Assembly: GCA_012931725.1 (NCBI GenBank)
Contig: CM022944.1
Location: forward strand, 114,793,642-114,857,641
Direction: 5' to 3'
DNA length: 64,000 nucleotides
DNA from: Litsea cubeba
Lineage: Eukaryota; Streptophyta; Magnoliopsida; Laurales; Lauraceae
This document shows, piece by piece, positions 1 through 10,984 of this stretch; positions within the stretch are counted from its first letter, which is position 1, and each line of letters starts with the position of its first letter. The notes below the pieces were generated by a model. It ran no database searches. It was not told where the DNA came from and saw nothing but the letters and a program-made list of their open reading frames with translations. Made by a program: the position numbers and the translations under genes.

Positions 1-3000
1 CAAGTGCTTAGCTCTGGTGCAAGGGAAGCTTTACTGCGGATGCCATGATAGTAGTATTCAGGTACAGTCGTATCTGCATTGTAATGTGTTCTTGTTCCAA
101 GTACTACTTGCCACATGTCACTAGTTCTAGAATGTATGATCAACGTGTAATCTTTTAACCCAGACTAGTACAGGTACATGCTCATGCATATCCATGTGCA
201 TATGTATGAATGCATGTATATTTGTCGGGACATGCATATATGTGCGTGGAAACATTCGTACATTGTCAATAATCAATAACTTTGCCTTAAATGTTCCAGG
301 TCGTCTTTTTTTCACCATGCTTTATTTTAAATCCAAGTTCAGACTTGGATCTGATTCTGGACTCGATCTGGATCTTGATTCAGATCCGAATCTGGATATG
401 AGCCTTAAATGGGCAAACTTGGGCCTTGTATGTTGCTTGGTGGACACAGATCGAGCTTCGTTCCTGACTTGGATGTGGACCCAAATCTAACTGTATCATC
501 TGTGGATTTGGCTTAAATCAACTAGAACTTACCAACTTGACCCTAGTTTTATTTACTATGTATTTGATTTCTTATCTGGTTAATTAGTATCACATTGTTT
601 GTAAATAACATATACCAAGGCACACCATCCTACATTTATGTCATCAATCTTCTATAAGAAAGAAAAAAAAAAAAAGCTCAAAGCTGAACCTTGGTGCAGC
701 ACAACTTTAGTTCAGATCTTGGTCAACTCATATTCTATCCTCTTAAAGTCTAAAACGCATCCACCATAGATGCATTTTTTTTTTTTCCAAATGTCCACCA
801 AATTGGTTGTCTCATGATACTGTTTTGGACATTTTTAAACCAATTAAAATGATTTCCCTTCTCTTAGTGGGAAGACAGCTTCCATTGTGGATTCTGTGTC
901 ACAAACTCAAATTTTGAAAGTATAATATTATTGTATTAGGTTGTCGCTCTATCATTCTCTCTTAAAATTTGGTTGTATAACTGAGATAGCTTGGTTGTGT
1001 AAACAAAGCTAATATCTCCATTTTCTTATAAAACAGGATCAAAATGTGTTTTTTTTTTCTTTACGTTCGGGCAAGATTGAAACCTGTACATAGTCCTTAC
1101 AAACTTAACCCTGAGTCCTGTTCCCTATTGGAGGTGACCATTGAGTCCATTGCTTGACGTCACTCTATTATTCTCTCTTAAGATTTTGTTGTATAACTGA
1201 GATAGTTTGGTTGTGTAAACAAAGCTAATATCTCCATTTTCTTATAAAAAAGGGATCAAAATGTGTTTCTTTTTATTTCTTTACATTCAGGCAAGATTGA
1301 AACCAGTACATAGTCCTCACAAACTTAACCCTGAGTCCTGTTCCCCTATTGGAGGTGACCATTGAGTCCATTAATTGATGGTGTCAATTTTTTCTTTTAT
1401 AATAATAATAATAAATATAGTTAATAAAGTGATAATAGTTATTGTTACCAACTTACCATTGCTTTTATTATTATAAGCGAGTTTATTTTTTCCCCTTTTC
1501 TTTTTGTGAGTTTGATTGTTTCCTCTTCCAGTATATTGCTAATGAATAAACATATTCAGGAAATTGATTTGGCCACTGGAACACTGAGTACAATTCAAGT
1601 GGGTTCTAGGAAGTTGCTGGGGAAAGCAAATCCAATCTACTCAATGCAAGTTCGTGATGGGTTACTATATTCAGTTGGCACTTCTTTAGATGGAACAGCA
1701 GTGAAGGTATGCATTTCCTAGAACAAAGACATAGAACAGACTTACATTACCCCTTTACTTCAACTGTACTTGTAATCATTAGTACAGTGTACCAATGAAG
1801 CTGTCTTCTGTTAGTGTAAATGTTCAAATACTATATGAACCATTATTCTGAAAATCAAATTGTGTTACAAATTGTTCAAGGGGTTGAATCAAATCAAATC
1901 GTGAATAATAAGATGTATAAAAAGTTGTTGAAGATTTTAGAAATAAGAAAAATTGTAGCTTTTCATAATTTATCCATCTTTCATTTGTAGTAACATCGAT
2001 ACCATGACGAATAAGACATCAATACAAATAATCATCTCTTTTTTCTGTGCATGTAACTCAATTGACTTTAGCCCAAGTAAATTCAATAGTGTTGGCTCAA
2101 AAAAATTGTTAGTGGATGAGAAATCTAAAATTAAGAAAAAAAAAAAAGGAAAAAGGATGGTCTCTACTGGAAAACTTAATATATGATTCATAAGCCTTCC
2201 AAATTTTAAAAAAGTTCTGATTAACAACTTGCCCAAGATTTTTCTTGGGCACAGAGAATGCCTTCATTTAGTCCAAGTAAAGCTTGATTTTAGACTGTGT
2301 AATGAATACAACCATTGGCCAATTTTTCCTTTTGTCAGTACATCTTTTAGGAATATTGTATATTTGTATGTGTTGTAATGATTGGGGGAGTGTTGTATTA
2401 ATTTTTCATATCCAATTGATTTAGTTATATTAACTGTGAGTTCTTTACTGTGGCCAAGATATGGAATGCATCAAATCATAGTATGGTCGGATCATTGCCA
2501 TCCACCCTGGAGGTGAAATCGATGGTCGTAAGTGCTGAACTTATTTATTTGGGTTGCAAGTTGGGGACTGTGGAAATGTGGTCAAAGGAGAAGCTCAGTA
2601 GAGTAGGCACGCTTCAAACAGGAGCCAGTGGCAAAGTGCAGTGCATGGCTCTCAATGGAGATGGAGAAGTTCTGGTTCTCGGAACGTCTGATGGTCGGAT
2701 TCAGGTAACATGTTTTAAAACATATCTTACATTCCTCATACAAAACATTAGATTAGATTAGATTAGTGCATATGGGTGATGGTGTCATGTCAAAACTCAC
2801 ATGGAGAATCCCTTATCCAAAATGGAAAATCAACTGAATCAGACAATTAATGTTGGGAGTTGGAACTGCACAATTTTTTTAATGGTGTGTACACCCATAG
2901 AGACAATTATTAGAACTGCACATGTTGACATGACAATCTATGAAATCACATTTCTTTTTCTCAAGGGGTCATTTGTTTGCAGTCATTTGCAAATGTAAAT

Positions 3001-4039
3001 GATTCGCATGTGTAATGGTTACATAAATAAGGCCATTTACACACCTGGATAGGTATGAAAATCACTGCCACACCTCTTCCAAAAGGGCACTAGTACAGTC
3101 TGATCTCCACATCTCCAAAAAGGCACTAATACAGTGTCTCACAGGTGATTGCATTCTTGTGGGCTTCATCAACCACCTTCAATAAACTGCAAGACCTTGA
3201 AGCAATTATCTTAAATCTTCAACAATTTTGAGTGATTTGTGAGAGAGCCCCAATGTATAGATCAAAATTTTATGCACTTCTGTGGGGCCCCCAATTCATG
3301 TTCCTAACCATTCAATATTCTTGTACTAATGGTAACTATTAGGATGTTTAGTTGGTAAATATCTGGACGTTTAATTTCTTATCTTAATTCTTCGTAGATT
3401 TTGAGAAATTTGTAAAAAAGTTCAAAAAATCCAAATACATCTAAAACCGTTGGATGTATCATCTACGATCATGTGAAAATGGTGATTTTGACAAACATGG
3501 TAATATGCTGAAATGTAACATTTGCATGTGCAACATTTGCATACATAACATTTACATGTGTAAAACCCATTTTCCTATCATTTGCAAAAGGTAAAAGACC
3601 CTTAAAGCTGCCGCCATCTGCTCATACCCTTTTTTGGAACTGAGATAGAAGCATTACCTACTCTCCTTATATTTTTATGACTTTTTGGAAATATTTAGAA
3701 TCCTACTCCTATTAGAGTACTCAAAAATATGCAATATAGTCATTTTTATTCCTTCTCTGAATCAACTGTTACATTAGTACTGCCTCACTTGTCAGATCTA
3801 CAAATATTTTTAGGAATATATATTTGTGCGCAGTGTAAATCTTTTTATGTTAGACCATACTACAATCTATTTCAAAATTCTTTGAATTTCAATTTACATT
3901 ACAGCTTTGCTGCATTCTAATTTATACCTTAATGTAATGTATTTCAGGATATTAGAAAGAATTTCTTGTTATTGATGGTGCTCACTTTTGAGTGTTTGTG
4001 TTTCTTATGTGTGGATAACAGGCATGGGTACTAACCTGA
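1..4039 (+). CDS. LIN: LIN-like U-box/WD40 E3 ubiquitin ligase, 3' part (4 exons)
   Basis: C-terminal WD40 part of a plant LIN/CERBERUS-type E3 ubiquitin ligase; the U-box and armadillo-like part lies left of the window. Exons: 1-61, 1560-1706, 2459-2704 and 4022-4039 (stop TGA 4037-4039). All junctions are phase 0 with GT-AG introns. Visible segments are GKLYCGCHDSSIQ, EIDLATGTLSTIQVGSRKLL, IYLGCKLGTVEMWSKEK and VLVLGTSDGRIQ. They are WD40 blade strands and match the family closely from memory of its conserved wording. The last exon codes only AWVLT before the stop, the place where family members end in a similar AW-containing tail. A consensus branch point (ctaatga, 1538-1544) precedes the exon 2 acceptor. 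About 156 residues are present with no frame damage, so the gene looks functional. In legumes LIN acts in rhizobial infection; in other plants its role is less clear. The family call is secure, the symbol less so. Confidence 0.87.
943..1375. repeat. Tandem duplication, about 216-bp unit, in LIN intron 1
   Basis: Two adjacent copies (943-1158 and 1159-1375) share the same order of blocks, such as 'ttggttgtataactgagata', 'caaagctaatatctccat' and 'ccctgagtcctgtt'. They differ by scattered substitutions. Purely intronic; no coding potential seen. Confidence 0.85.
2965..3601. mobile_element. Harbinger/Tourist-like TIR element in LIN intron 3
   Basis: The left end reads ggggtcatttgtttgcagtc and the right end is its imperfect inverse (catttgcaaaaggtaaaagaccc). 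The flanks tcaa/ttaa are compatible with a 3-bp TAA-type target site. The interior is non-coding. A related copy lies inverted at 57340-58012 inside the transporter gene, which supports a dispersed family. Confidence 0.6.
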
Positions 4040-4180
4040 AAGAGTCAACGGGTGTCAATTCCACATGTGTTGTTGGTAGAGGAATAAATAAAAGGCAAAA
4101 ATTCTCAGTTTTGAATTCTTTGACGTCTCTCAAACACGTCTTCTCCCACCGAGTATACAATGAAATTGTAAAAATGAAAT

Positions 4181-4530
4181 TAGCATATATTATCATTCTT
4201 TCTGGTTGGTTTCTGAATTGTAATACGTACGAGTTGTACATAAATCTAGTTTTTAGCTTGAATGTGAACATTCTAGAATTTGAATAAAGAAAGAGAAGGG
4301 AGAACCATCATCAAAATATAAATGTAAAATTATATGCATTTGCAACTAGCCTATATTATCATTCTTTCTGGTTGGCTTCTGAATTGTGATACTTTTTTTT
4401 TTATGAAGAAGAGGGTGTACTAATCCACAGAAAACTAGTTTTTAGCTTGAATGTGAACATTCTAGATTTTGAAAGGAAAGAAAGAAGAAAGCACCATTAT
4501 CAAAATATATATGTAAAATTATATAGATTT
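4181..4530. repeat. Tandem duplication of the LIN 3' UTR end, about 166-bp unit
   Basis: Both units carry 'tatattatcattctttctg', 'ttttagcttgaatgtgaaca' and 'aaaattatat...' in the same order. The first unit includes the AATAAA signal; in the second the matching site reads gattttgaaagg. A partial third start is seen near 4508. Confidence 0.75.
4283..4288 (+). terminator. Poly(A) signal of the LIN-like gene
   Basis: AATAAA lies about 245 bp after the LIN stop codon, in a T/A-rich 3' UTR. It sits inside the first unit of the tandem duplication at 4181-4530; the second unit has lost the hexamer. Confidence 0.5.
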
Positions 4531-6094
4531 ACAATTAGCATATGCAAACAAGTGTTGCTAATTCTGTAATCAGTTCTTAACTAGTGTGAAATGAAATCCA
4601 ATAATTATGAACATGAGTTGTATGCTCTCTCTCCCGCATTGCCGGAAACTTTGGGTCGGTTGAGATGAGTCTATTACAATTGTCAACAACTAAACATATA
4701 TATGAGATTGTCAATGAGAGATCAACCCTATCTAGTTCAATCTGTGCAATTCGTTGGTCTGTGAGCTACGATGGACTCCCTAATCGAAGAACTAGGTAGT
4801 AGATGGATTACATCTTTTTTTAGCTTCCACTTCCTTAGGCAATGGTAAAATAAAATATATGGTAAAGTAATCTCAGGTGCCAAAAGTTTTACTTTACCAT
4901 GTATAGTTGGTCACAACAGGTGAAAAGTAAAGTTTCAATTTCAAAACAAATTGTACTTTTTCATTACCAGCCCTAGAACACTTCACCTCATAAAACTCAA
5001 GTATAATGGTTACTTTACCGCTTGTTGACTTCTCAGCTTATTTCATATTTATTTTGTCTCATGGACACAAATGCATTTTTACTTTACAATAAAGTATACT
5101 TCACTCTTACATAAGCATCATTTTTCATTGATTTGACATTTACTTTACCTTACTTTACGGATAAATAAAATAAAAATCCCATTACCCTCATGTGCGGCTT
5201 TCTCTCTTATTTGGTGATATGTTGAATGAACGTGGAGTGAGGGGAGTACTGTTATTATCCCACACGTGTCAGGCCCCTTGATTGATTAAGGCTTAAGATG
5301 ATGATGATCCATTGTATTAGTCTACGTGAAGGATATGCAAACTAGTACTGTAGTAAAATTAATTAAAATAAAACCATATAAGTTACAGTCATGATTAAAC
5401 CCTGTCAAATAGTCCCCCAATACTTACCTAATAGGAGTCCTGCGAAATGAAATTCTGACATCATCGGCATGAATTATACACTGATCCATCGGTCACTATG
5501 GCTGTTGGCTTATGCAAGTTTGGAGATGTAGAGTTGTGAACTGTTCACCCAGTCCAAATGTCATTAAATGCAAGACCTATTACATTGACAATTAAGAGGC
5601 ACCTCAAACTGCGGTGCTCATAGTGAGGGACTTGATTGAGTGTGTGTGTGAGAGTAGGTGTGTGAGTACTTACCTCTCCAAAAAAAAAAAAAAAAATCCT
5701 CTAAGTAGATTTTTTTTTTTAATTGGACTCAAACTCACACACGGTTGCACATGCCTTCGTTGTAACTAGTTGAGTTACGGTCAAGGCAAAGCTCAATTAA
5801 GGCCTGAAACTCTGAATTGTTTGCAATAGTATTTATTCAAACAAATCTCTTTTAAAGAAGAGATGTTTCAGTTTGATTCAAACAAATTGGTTATTTGGTA
5901 TATTTGATTCAACTTAAGGAAGCAAGTTTGTGATATATTAAAAGCACATTTTGTCAAACAATAGAAGTTTTATAGGCGAACTTATAAAAATAAATAAATA
6001 ATATAAATTATTTAATTCCCTTCAACATTGACGTCGGTTTAAGAAACCTACATTTTATCACTTTTTTTAAAAAAAAAAATAGACAGAAGGTTTT
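4531..6094. other. Intergenic, no gene seen
   Basis: AT-rich sequence with short poly-A/T runs (5681-5696, 5710-5720, 6063-6080) and a short GT-rich patch near 5640-5665. No reading frame, RNA gene or clear element ends were found. Confidence 0.6.
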
Positions 6095-6994
6095 TGTATG
6101 TGCAAAAAATGTAACTCACAAAAATAGGGGTGTGCCTGCACGGACTTATCCAAGGAGATTAGGAACACCGATGCCTGCGCCTGAAGCCTGAAAAAAGGAA
6201 GAAGAATAGAAGGTCAGAGGACCCTGGCCTGGACGGCGCAAGGCTCTCCGATGCCTAAGTCAGTATATGAACTGGACAGAGGATGGAGATTTTTGGGGAA
6301 GAAGGTGGCGTACCAGCGTGTATTGTATTCGTTGGCCTCCTTTGCTTGTGAACTGTTCTTGTGTTTATATAGAGGAAGAGAGGAGGCAAAGGGGTAGTTG
6401 ACTGTCTTGTCATAGCCCACATTGCCAGGTAGTAGGGAGGCGCGGTCCCATCGTAGCCTACTCTTCTTTAATAGCTATCTCATCATGGCTTGTCTCGTCC
6501 CATCCGATCATATCCTGGCGCCTTGGGAGCTGTGGACGGCGATCTGTCAGGAGATATGGGCCGGGCCCTTGTCTTGTCGCACGTGCCGTAGCGTGCTTGA
6601 GTGTCTGTGGGAGGACAGCTGTCAGTGCTCGGCATTCATCGATATGAGGCGCTTGGCCGAGATGGAGTGTCTCCCGAGGTAAGGAGCTGGCGGAGATGGA
6701 AGGCCCTGGCACTGTTGCCGAGGTGGGCAGCCGAAGTTCGGGGACAACATGGCTTGGCTAGAGAGAGCTGGCAAAAGGTGTCAAGATGGAGGCCAAAGTG
6801 GGATGTTCTGGCCGAAGTCTGCCGGAGTGGAGCAGTCTGGCGTTGCTAAGGCGTGCATTGCTGAAGTGAGGGGAGTTGTGCACAGGAAGCGTGGAGCACG
6901 AGACCGAGCTTGCCGGGATGGACTTGCTGGTGCGGGGGCCTGGGATGGAGCATCTCGGCCGGGATTCGGATGAGTTCGGGAATTTCCCCACACA
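6095..6994 (-). repeat. 3' LTR of the gag-only element
   Basis: 900 bp, near-identical to 10115-10984 along its length. It contains about 30 bp around 6376-6408 that the other LTR lacks. The polypurine tract adjoins it at 6995-7007. Confidence 0.88.
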
Positions 6995-7007
6995 AAGCCC
7001 CCCAGCT
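6995..7007 (-). other. Polypurine tract of the gag-only element
   Basis: Reads agctggggggctt on the - strand, directly before the 3' LTR, in the place and composition expected for a plus-strand primer. Confidence 0.65.
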
Positions 7008-7766
7008 TCTGAGCTCTGAGAATACTCTTAGAGGTCGGAAGCCAAGAAGGGATTTTCTTCAGTGTCTGGTTTGCCACTAACTGGAGAGACCGTAACCAGC
7101 CGGCCTTTTGCCAGAGGTGCAGTCTCGTTGAAGTATTCTGGTGATGCTGTCGAGGGGGCAAGTATTACTGCCAACCTGGAAACTGACACTACTGCCGAGC
7201 TGAGGACTAAAACTATTGCTGAGCTAGGTGTTGCTAAGAACCGAGATATGCTCGTTGCCTGAGACCAGCATAAGGCCGAGCAGGTGACGTGGAACAGTCT
7301 ATTCGGCGCTGGCGGAGGTGGAGAAGCCTGGACGGTACGCCAGAGGAAAAAATAAAGTTCTGATTCTGCAATTTTTCAATCCTTCCTTTATTTCTTTGTA
7401 CTTCCGTACTTGTATTTTTGTGCTGCTTTTCTGCACTTCAGTGCTTGCACTGGTCTTTTCTTCTAAAGACTTGTCACTGGCCGAAATGGACCGACATTGG
7501 CCGAGACGAGCTGTCATTTGCCGAGATGAATCCAGAGTCTTGAGGATCTCGGCTGTGCGAGCCTAAGTTCGGGAACGATCTCGAGGGGAGTATGAACCCA
7601 GGATTTAGGAAGCGACCGGATGTAATGAACCCGATGCCGGTCCCAGGGTGTTGTGAACCCAAGGCCAGTCTCACCGAGATGGAGAAGCCTGGGTGTATGA
7701 ACTCGATGGCAGTCTCTCTGGCGCTGGCCTAGACCAACATGAGGCTGAACCTGCGAAAAGCGCGTA

Positions 7767-8190
7767 GCTAGCACGAGGGCGGTACCAGCATGAGGTCGTT
7801 TAATGCGGTCGAAACCAGTATGAGGCCAAAACCAGCACGTGGACGGACCAGCATGAGGTCGTTTAATGCGGTCGAGACAAGCATGAGGCCGAAACCAGCG
7901 TGAGGTCAAAACCAACACCTAGATGGACCAGTATGAGGTCGTTAAATGCGGTCGAGACCAGCATGAGGCCGAAACCAGCGTGAGACGGAAACCAGCACGC
8001 GGACGGACCAGCATGAGGTCGTTTAATGCGGTCGAGACCAGCATGAGGCCGAAATCAGCGTGAAGTCGAAACCAGCACGTGGACGGACCAGCATGAGGTC
8101 GTTAAATGCGGTCGAGACCAGCATGAGGCCGAAACCAGCGTGAGGCGGAAACCAGCACGTGGACGGACCAGCATGAGGTCGTCTAGAGGC
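7767..8190. repeat. 80-bp tandem array in the LTR element
   Basis: Units starting gaccagcatgaggtcgttta at about 7847, 7927, 8007, 8087 and 8167 (partial) are exactly 80 bp apart, with a shorter diverged unit before them. Each unit is built from smaller 'accagc(a/g)tgagg' submotifs. It is non-coding in the element's sense; open frames across it are repeat artefacts. Confidence 0.88.
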
Positions 8191-8217
8191 CAAGAAACCT
8201 GGGTGTATCAACCCAAG

Positions 8218-8660
8218 GACTTGGTGGCCCTGTTGCCGAACGCGAGTCACGCCTGAGTGTATAAAACGACCCCAGGGTGAGCTCGGTGGCCCTGTTGCCG
8301 AACGCGAGTCACGCCTGAGTGTATAAAACGACCCCAGGGTGAGCTCGGTGGCTCTGTTGCCGAACTCGAGTCACGCCTGAGTGTATAAAATGACCCCAGG
8401 GTGAGCTCGGTGGCCCTGTTGCCGAACGCGAGTCACGCCTGAGTGTATAAAACGACCCCAGGGTGAGCTCGGTGGCTCTGTTGCCGAACTCGAGTCACGC
8501 CTGAGTGTATAAAACGACCCCAGGGTGAGCTCGGTGGCTCTGTTGCCGAATGCGAGTTACACCTGAGTGTATAAAACGACCCCAGGGTGAGTTCAGTGGC
8601 TCTGTTGCCGAACGCGAGTCACGCCTGAGTGTATAAAACGACCCCAGGGTGAGGTCGGTG
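8218..8660. repeat. 62-bp tandem array in the LTR element
   Basis: About seven units, each with ggtggc(c/t)ctgttgccgaac, gagtcacgcctgag and tgtataaaacgaccccaggg. The period is 62 bp (for example 8280, 8342, 8404). The units differ by single bases, so expansion is recent. A TATA-like tataaaa recurs once per unit. Confidence 0.9.
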
Positions 8661-8689
8661 GCTCTGGATGACTGAAGGCGGTTGAGGAC

Positions 8690-9030
8690 CGTGCAGTCAA
8701 GGCTGACAGTAGAGGATCGTGCCGTCGAAATGACGGTAGAGGGTCGTACGATCGAAGCCGACAGTAGAGGGTCGTGCCGGTGTCATCAAAGCTGATGGCG
8801 CCATCAAAGCTGACAGTAGAGGACCGTGCCGCCGAAACGACGGTAGAGGGTCGTGCGATTGAAGCTGACGGATGGTCGAAACTGACGGCAGAAGGTTGCG
8901 CCGGTGTCATCGAAACTGACGGCGTCATCGAAGCTGACGGTGCAATCGAAGCTAACAGTAGAGGACCGTGCCGCCGAAATGACGGTAGAGGGTCGTGCGA
9001 CCGAAATTGATGAGCGGTCGAAGCTAGGTG
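8690..9030. repeat. Third GC-rich imperfect array in the LTR element
   Basis: Irregular repeats of 'gacggtagagggtcgtgc' and 'gaagctgac' with variable spacing (short units arranged in a higher-order block). It lies between the 62-bp array and the gag end. Confidence 0.75.
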
Positions 9031-9182
9031 ATGACAGGAGACGCCTAGCTGCCTCCCGAGCTGGAAGAGACCTCAGCAAAGCTGGGGGCTGCTAGCGAGC
9101 TGGAGACAGCTGCCGAGCTGGAGGCGTCCACCGAGCTGGAAGCTATCTCTTCGCTTTCGTAAAGGTGGAACCGCTCCTGGGC

Positions 9183-10062
9183 TCAGGCTTCGTCTGCTTC
9201 CTGCCTGACGATTCGGTTTATCCTGGTTATCAGCACTGCCATAGTGTCCACGGGATGCATAGCCAAGTCTCCCCAAAGCTCGTTGCCTGGTAAGAGGGCT
9301 TGTTGGAAAGACAGGACTGCTATCGCATCTGAGGCATTCTCGATCTGGCTATAGATAGCCCAGAACCTTTTGGTGAACTGCGTGATGTTTCTCGGTCTGC
9401 TTCATTCTGAGGGCTATAAGGTCGACGGCTGTCCTTGGGGTGACCCTGTGAACTTGGAGCTTCGTCATGAAGGAACTTCGGAGCTGATGACAACTTTTGA
9501 TTGATCCCGGGGGGAGCGCGCAGAACCATTTTAGGGAGAGGTCCTCGAGACTGGAAGAGAAGATTCTGCAGTTTAGGTGGCTTGCACCGCCCCACACTGA
9601 CATCCTCTGAGTGAAGTGCCGGAGGTGTGCTGCTGGGTCCGAGGTTCCATCGTAAACGACGAACCTCGGGACTTTGAAATCTTCAGGAAGTGGGAAGCTT
9701 CTGATCTCTGGAGAGAATGGAGATGCGCCGAAATCATCAGAGTTCGCCTGAACTTGAGAGAAGCCGGCCATCTCCATATGCTGTCGCACTGCTTGCTCTA
9801 TGCGTCGATCAAGCCACTCTCTGGAGTCGCGGTTGTTACCCGAGCTTTCGCCATGGGCGCGGTTGCTTCTGTTGTCCTTCAGGATGCGCCTTTTGGAAGG
9901 TAGAGTCGAGGTCGAATCCTTAGAGGATGAACTCAATCGAGTATCCTGCTGTTGGACGCTTGTTGGACCAGATCTTGCTCCCAACCTTCCCCGACGGGAG
10001 ACCATCGGCAGCTGCGCTGATAGTGTCAGTGGTTCTTTTCCCTTTCTGATTTTTCGAGGCAT
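9183..10062 (-). pseudogene. gag: Degenerate retrotransposon gag
   Basis: Start chosen at ATG 10062-10060 (MPRKIRKGKEP), 53 bp inside the 5' LTR. A basic, Ser-rich N-terminus is followed by a coiled stretch (REWLDRRIEQAVRQHMEMAG) and the capsid-like core found in plant Gypsy gags: PFSPEIRSFPLPEDFKVPRF, YDGTSDPAAHLRHF, LKWFCALPPGSI. The frame stops at 9349 (the tag on -). Homologous-looking sequence continues in another frame below about 9405 (FTKRFWAIYSQIENAS, QQALLPGNELWGDLAMHPVD) as far as a TGA at 9183-9185, so one frameshift has broken it. No zinc knuckle and no pol follow. The product would normally package element RNA; this copy should make at best a truncated capsid. Confidence 0.75.
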
Positions 10063-10100
10063 GGTGTTTGGGGAAGATGACTTTTTGTAGCCGTTTTCCA

Positions 10101-10112
10101 CAGACGGCGCCA
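10101..10112 (-). other. Primer binding site of the gag-only element
   Basis: On the - strand TGGCGCCGTCTG starts two bases after the LTR end. The TGGCGCC start fits a tRNA 3' end in ...GGCGCCA, as used by many plant Gypsy elements. Confidence 0.7.
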
Positions 10113-10114
10113 AT

Positions 10115-10984
10115 TGTAAGTGCAAAAAATATAACTCACAAAAATAGGGGGTGCCTGCACGGACTTATCCAAGGAGATTAGGAACACCGATGCCTGTGCC
10201 TGAAGCCTGAGAAAAGAAAGAAGAATAGAAGGTCAGAGGACCCTGGCCTGGGCGGCGCAAGGCTCTCCGATGCCTAAGTCAGTATATGAACTGGACAGAG
10301 GATGGAGATTTTTGGGGAAGAAGGTGGCGTACCAGCGTGTATTGTATTCGTTGGCCTCCTTTGCTTGTGAACTGTTCTTGTGTTTATATAGAGGAATTGT
10401 CATAGCCCACATTGCCAGGTAGTAGGGAGGCGCGGTCCCATCGTAGCCTACTCTTCTTTAATAGCTCTCTCATCATGGCTTGTCTCGTCCCATCCGGTCA
10501 TATCCTGGCGCCTTGGGAGCTGTGGACGGCGATCTGTCAGGAGATATGAGCCGGGCCCTTGTCTTGTCCCACGTGCCGTAGCGTGCTTGAGCGTCTGTGG
10601 GAGGACAACTGTCAGTGCTCGGCACTCATCGATATGAGGAGCTTGGCCGAGATGGAGTGTCTTCCGAGGTGAGGAGCTGGCGGAGATGGAAGGCCCTGGC
10701 ACTGTTGCCGAGGTGGGCAGCCGAAGTTCGGGGACGACATGGCTTGGCTGGAGAGAGCTGGCAAAAGGTGTCAAGATGGAGGCCGAAGTGGAATGTTCTG
10801 GCTGAAGTCTGCCGGAGTGGAGCAGTCTGGTGTTGCTAAGGCGTGCATTGCCGAAGTGAGGGGAGTTGTGCACAGGAAGCGTGGAGCACGAGACCGAGCT
10901 TGCCGGGATGGACTTGCTGGTGCGGGGGCCTGGGATGGAGCATCTGGGCCGGGATTCGGATGAGTTCGGGAATTTCCCCACACA
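10115..10984 (-). repeat. 5' LTR of the gag-only element
   Basis: 870 bp, TG...CA ends. It is the upstream LTR because the PBS lies just left of it on the + strand and gag reads away from it. A TATA-like tatataaac (on -) occurs at 10382-10390. Confidence 0.88.
10382..10390 (-). promoter_or_regulatory. TATA box in the 5' LTR
   Basis: Reads ctatataaaca on the - strand. The same box is kept in the other LTR at about 6364-6372. Position in the LTR fits the U3 promoter. Confidence 0.5.

Larger units (their letters stand above)
6095..10984 (-). mobile_element. Gag-only, pol-less LTR retrotransposon (Gypsy-like), complete ends
   Basis: A 4,890-bp element on the - strand. Direct LTRs are 6095-6994 (3' LTR, 900 bp) and 10115-10984 (5' LTR, 870 bp). 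Both start TGTA(A/T)GTGC and end CACACA. The target duplication is gtttt/gtctt (one mismatch). A PBS starting TGGCGCCGTCTG lies 2 nt inside the 5' LTR, and a purine tract (read on -: agctggggggctt) abuts the 3' LTR. The interior holds a damaged gag-like frame and three GC-rich tandem arrays. No protease, RT, RNase H or integrase motif was seen. The LTRs are very similar apart from about 30 bp missing from the 5' LTR near 10395, so insertion is fairly recent. GC content is far above the flanks. It would depend on an autonomous relative (inference). Confidence 0.9.

Noticed and set aside
7514..7918. 134-codon and other frames across the arrays at 7.5-9.1 kb
   Set aside because: They arise because 80-bp and other GC-rich units lack stops in some frames; the repeated residues follow the DNA unit.
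8218..8660. Possible CRISPR array
   Set aside because: Units are contiguous 62-bp tandem copies without unique spacers, inside an LTR element of a plant nuclear genome.
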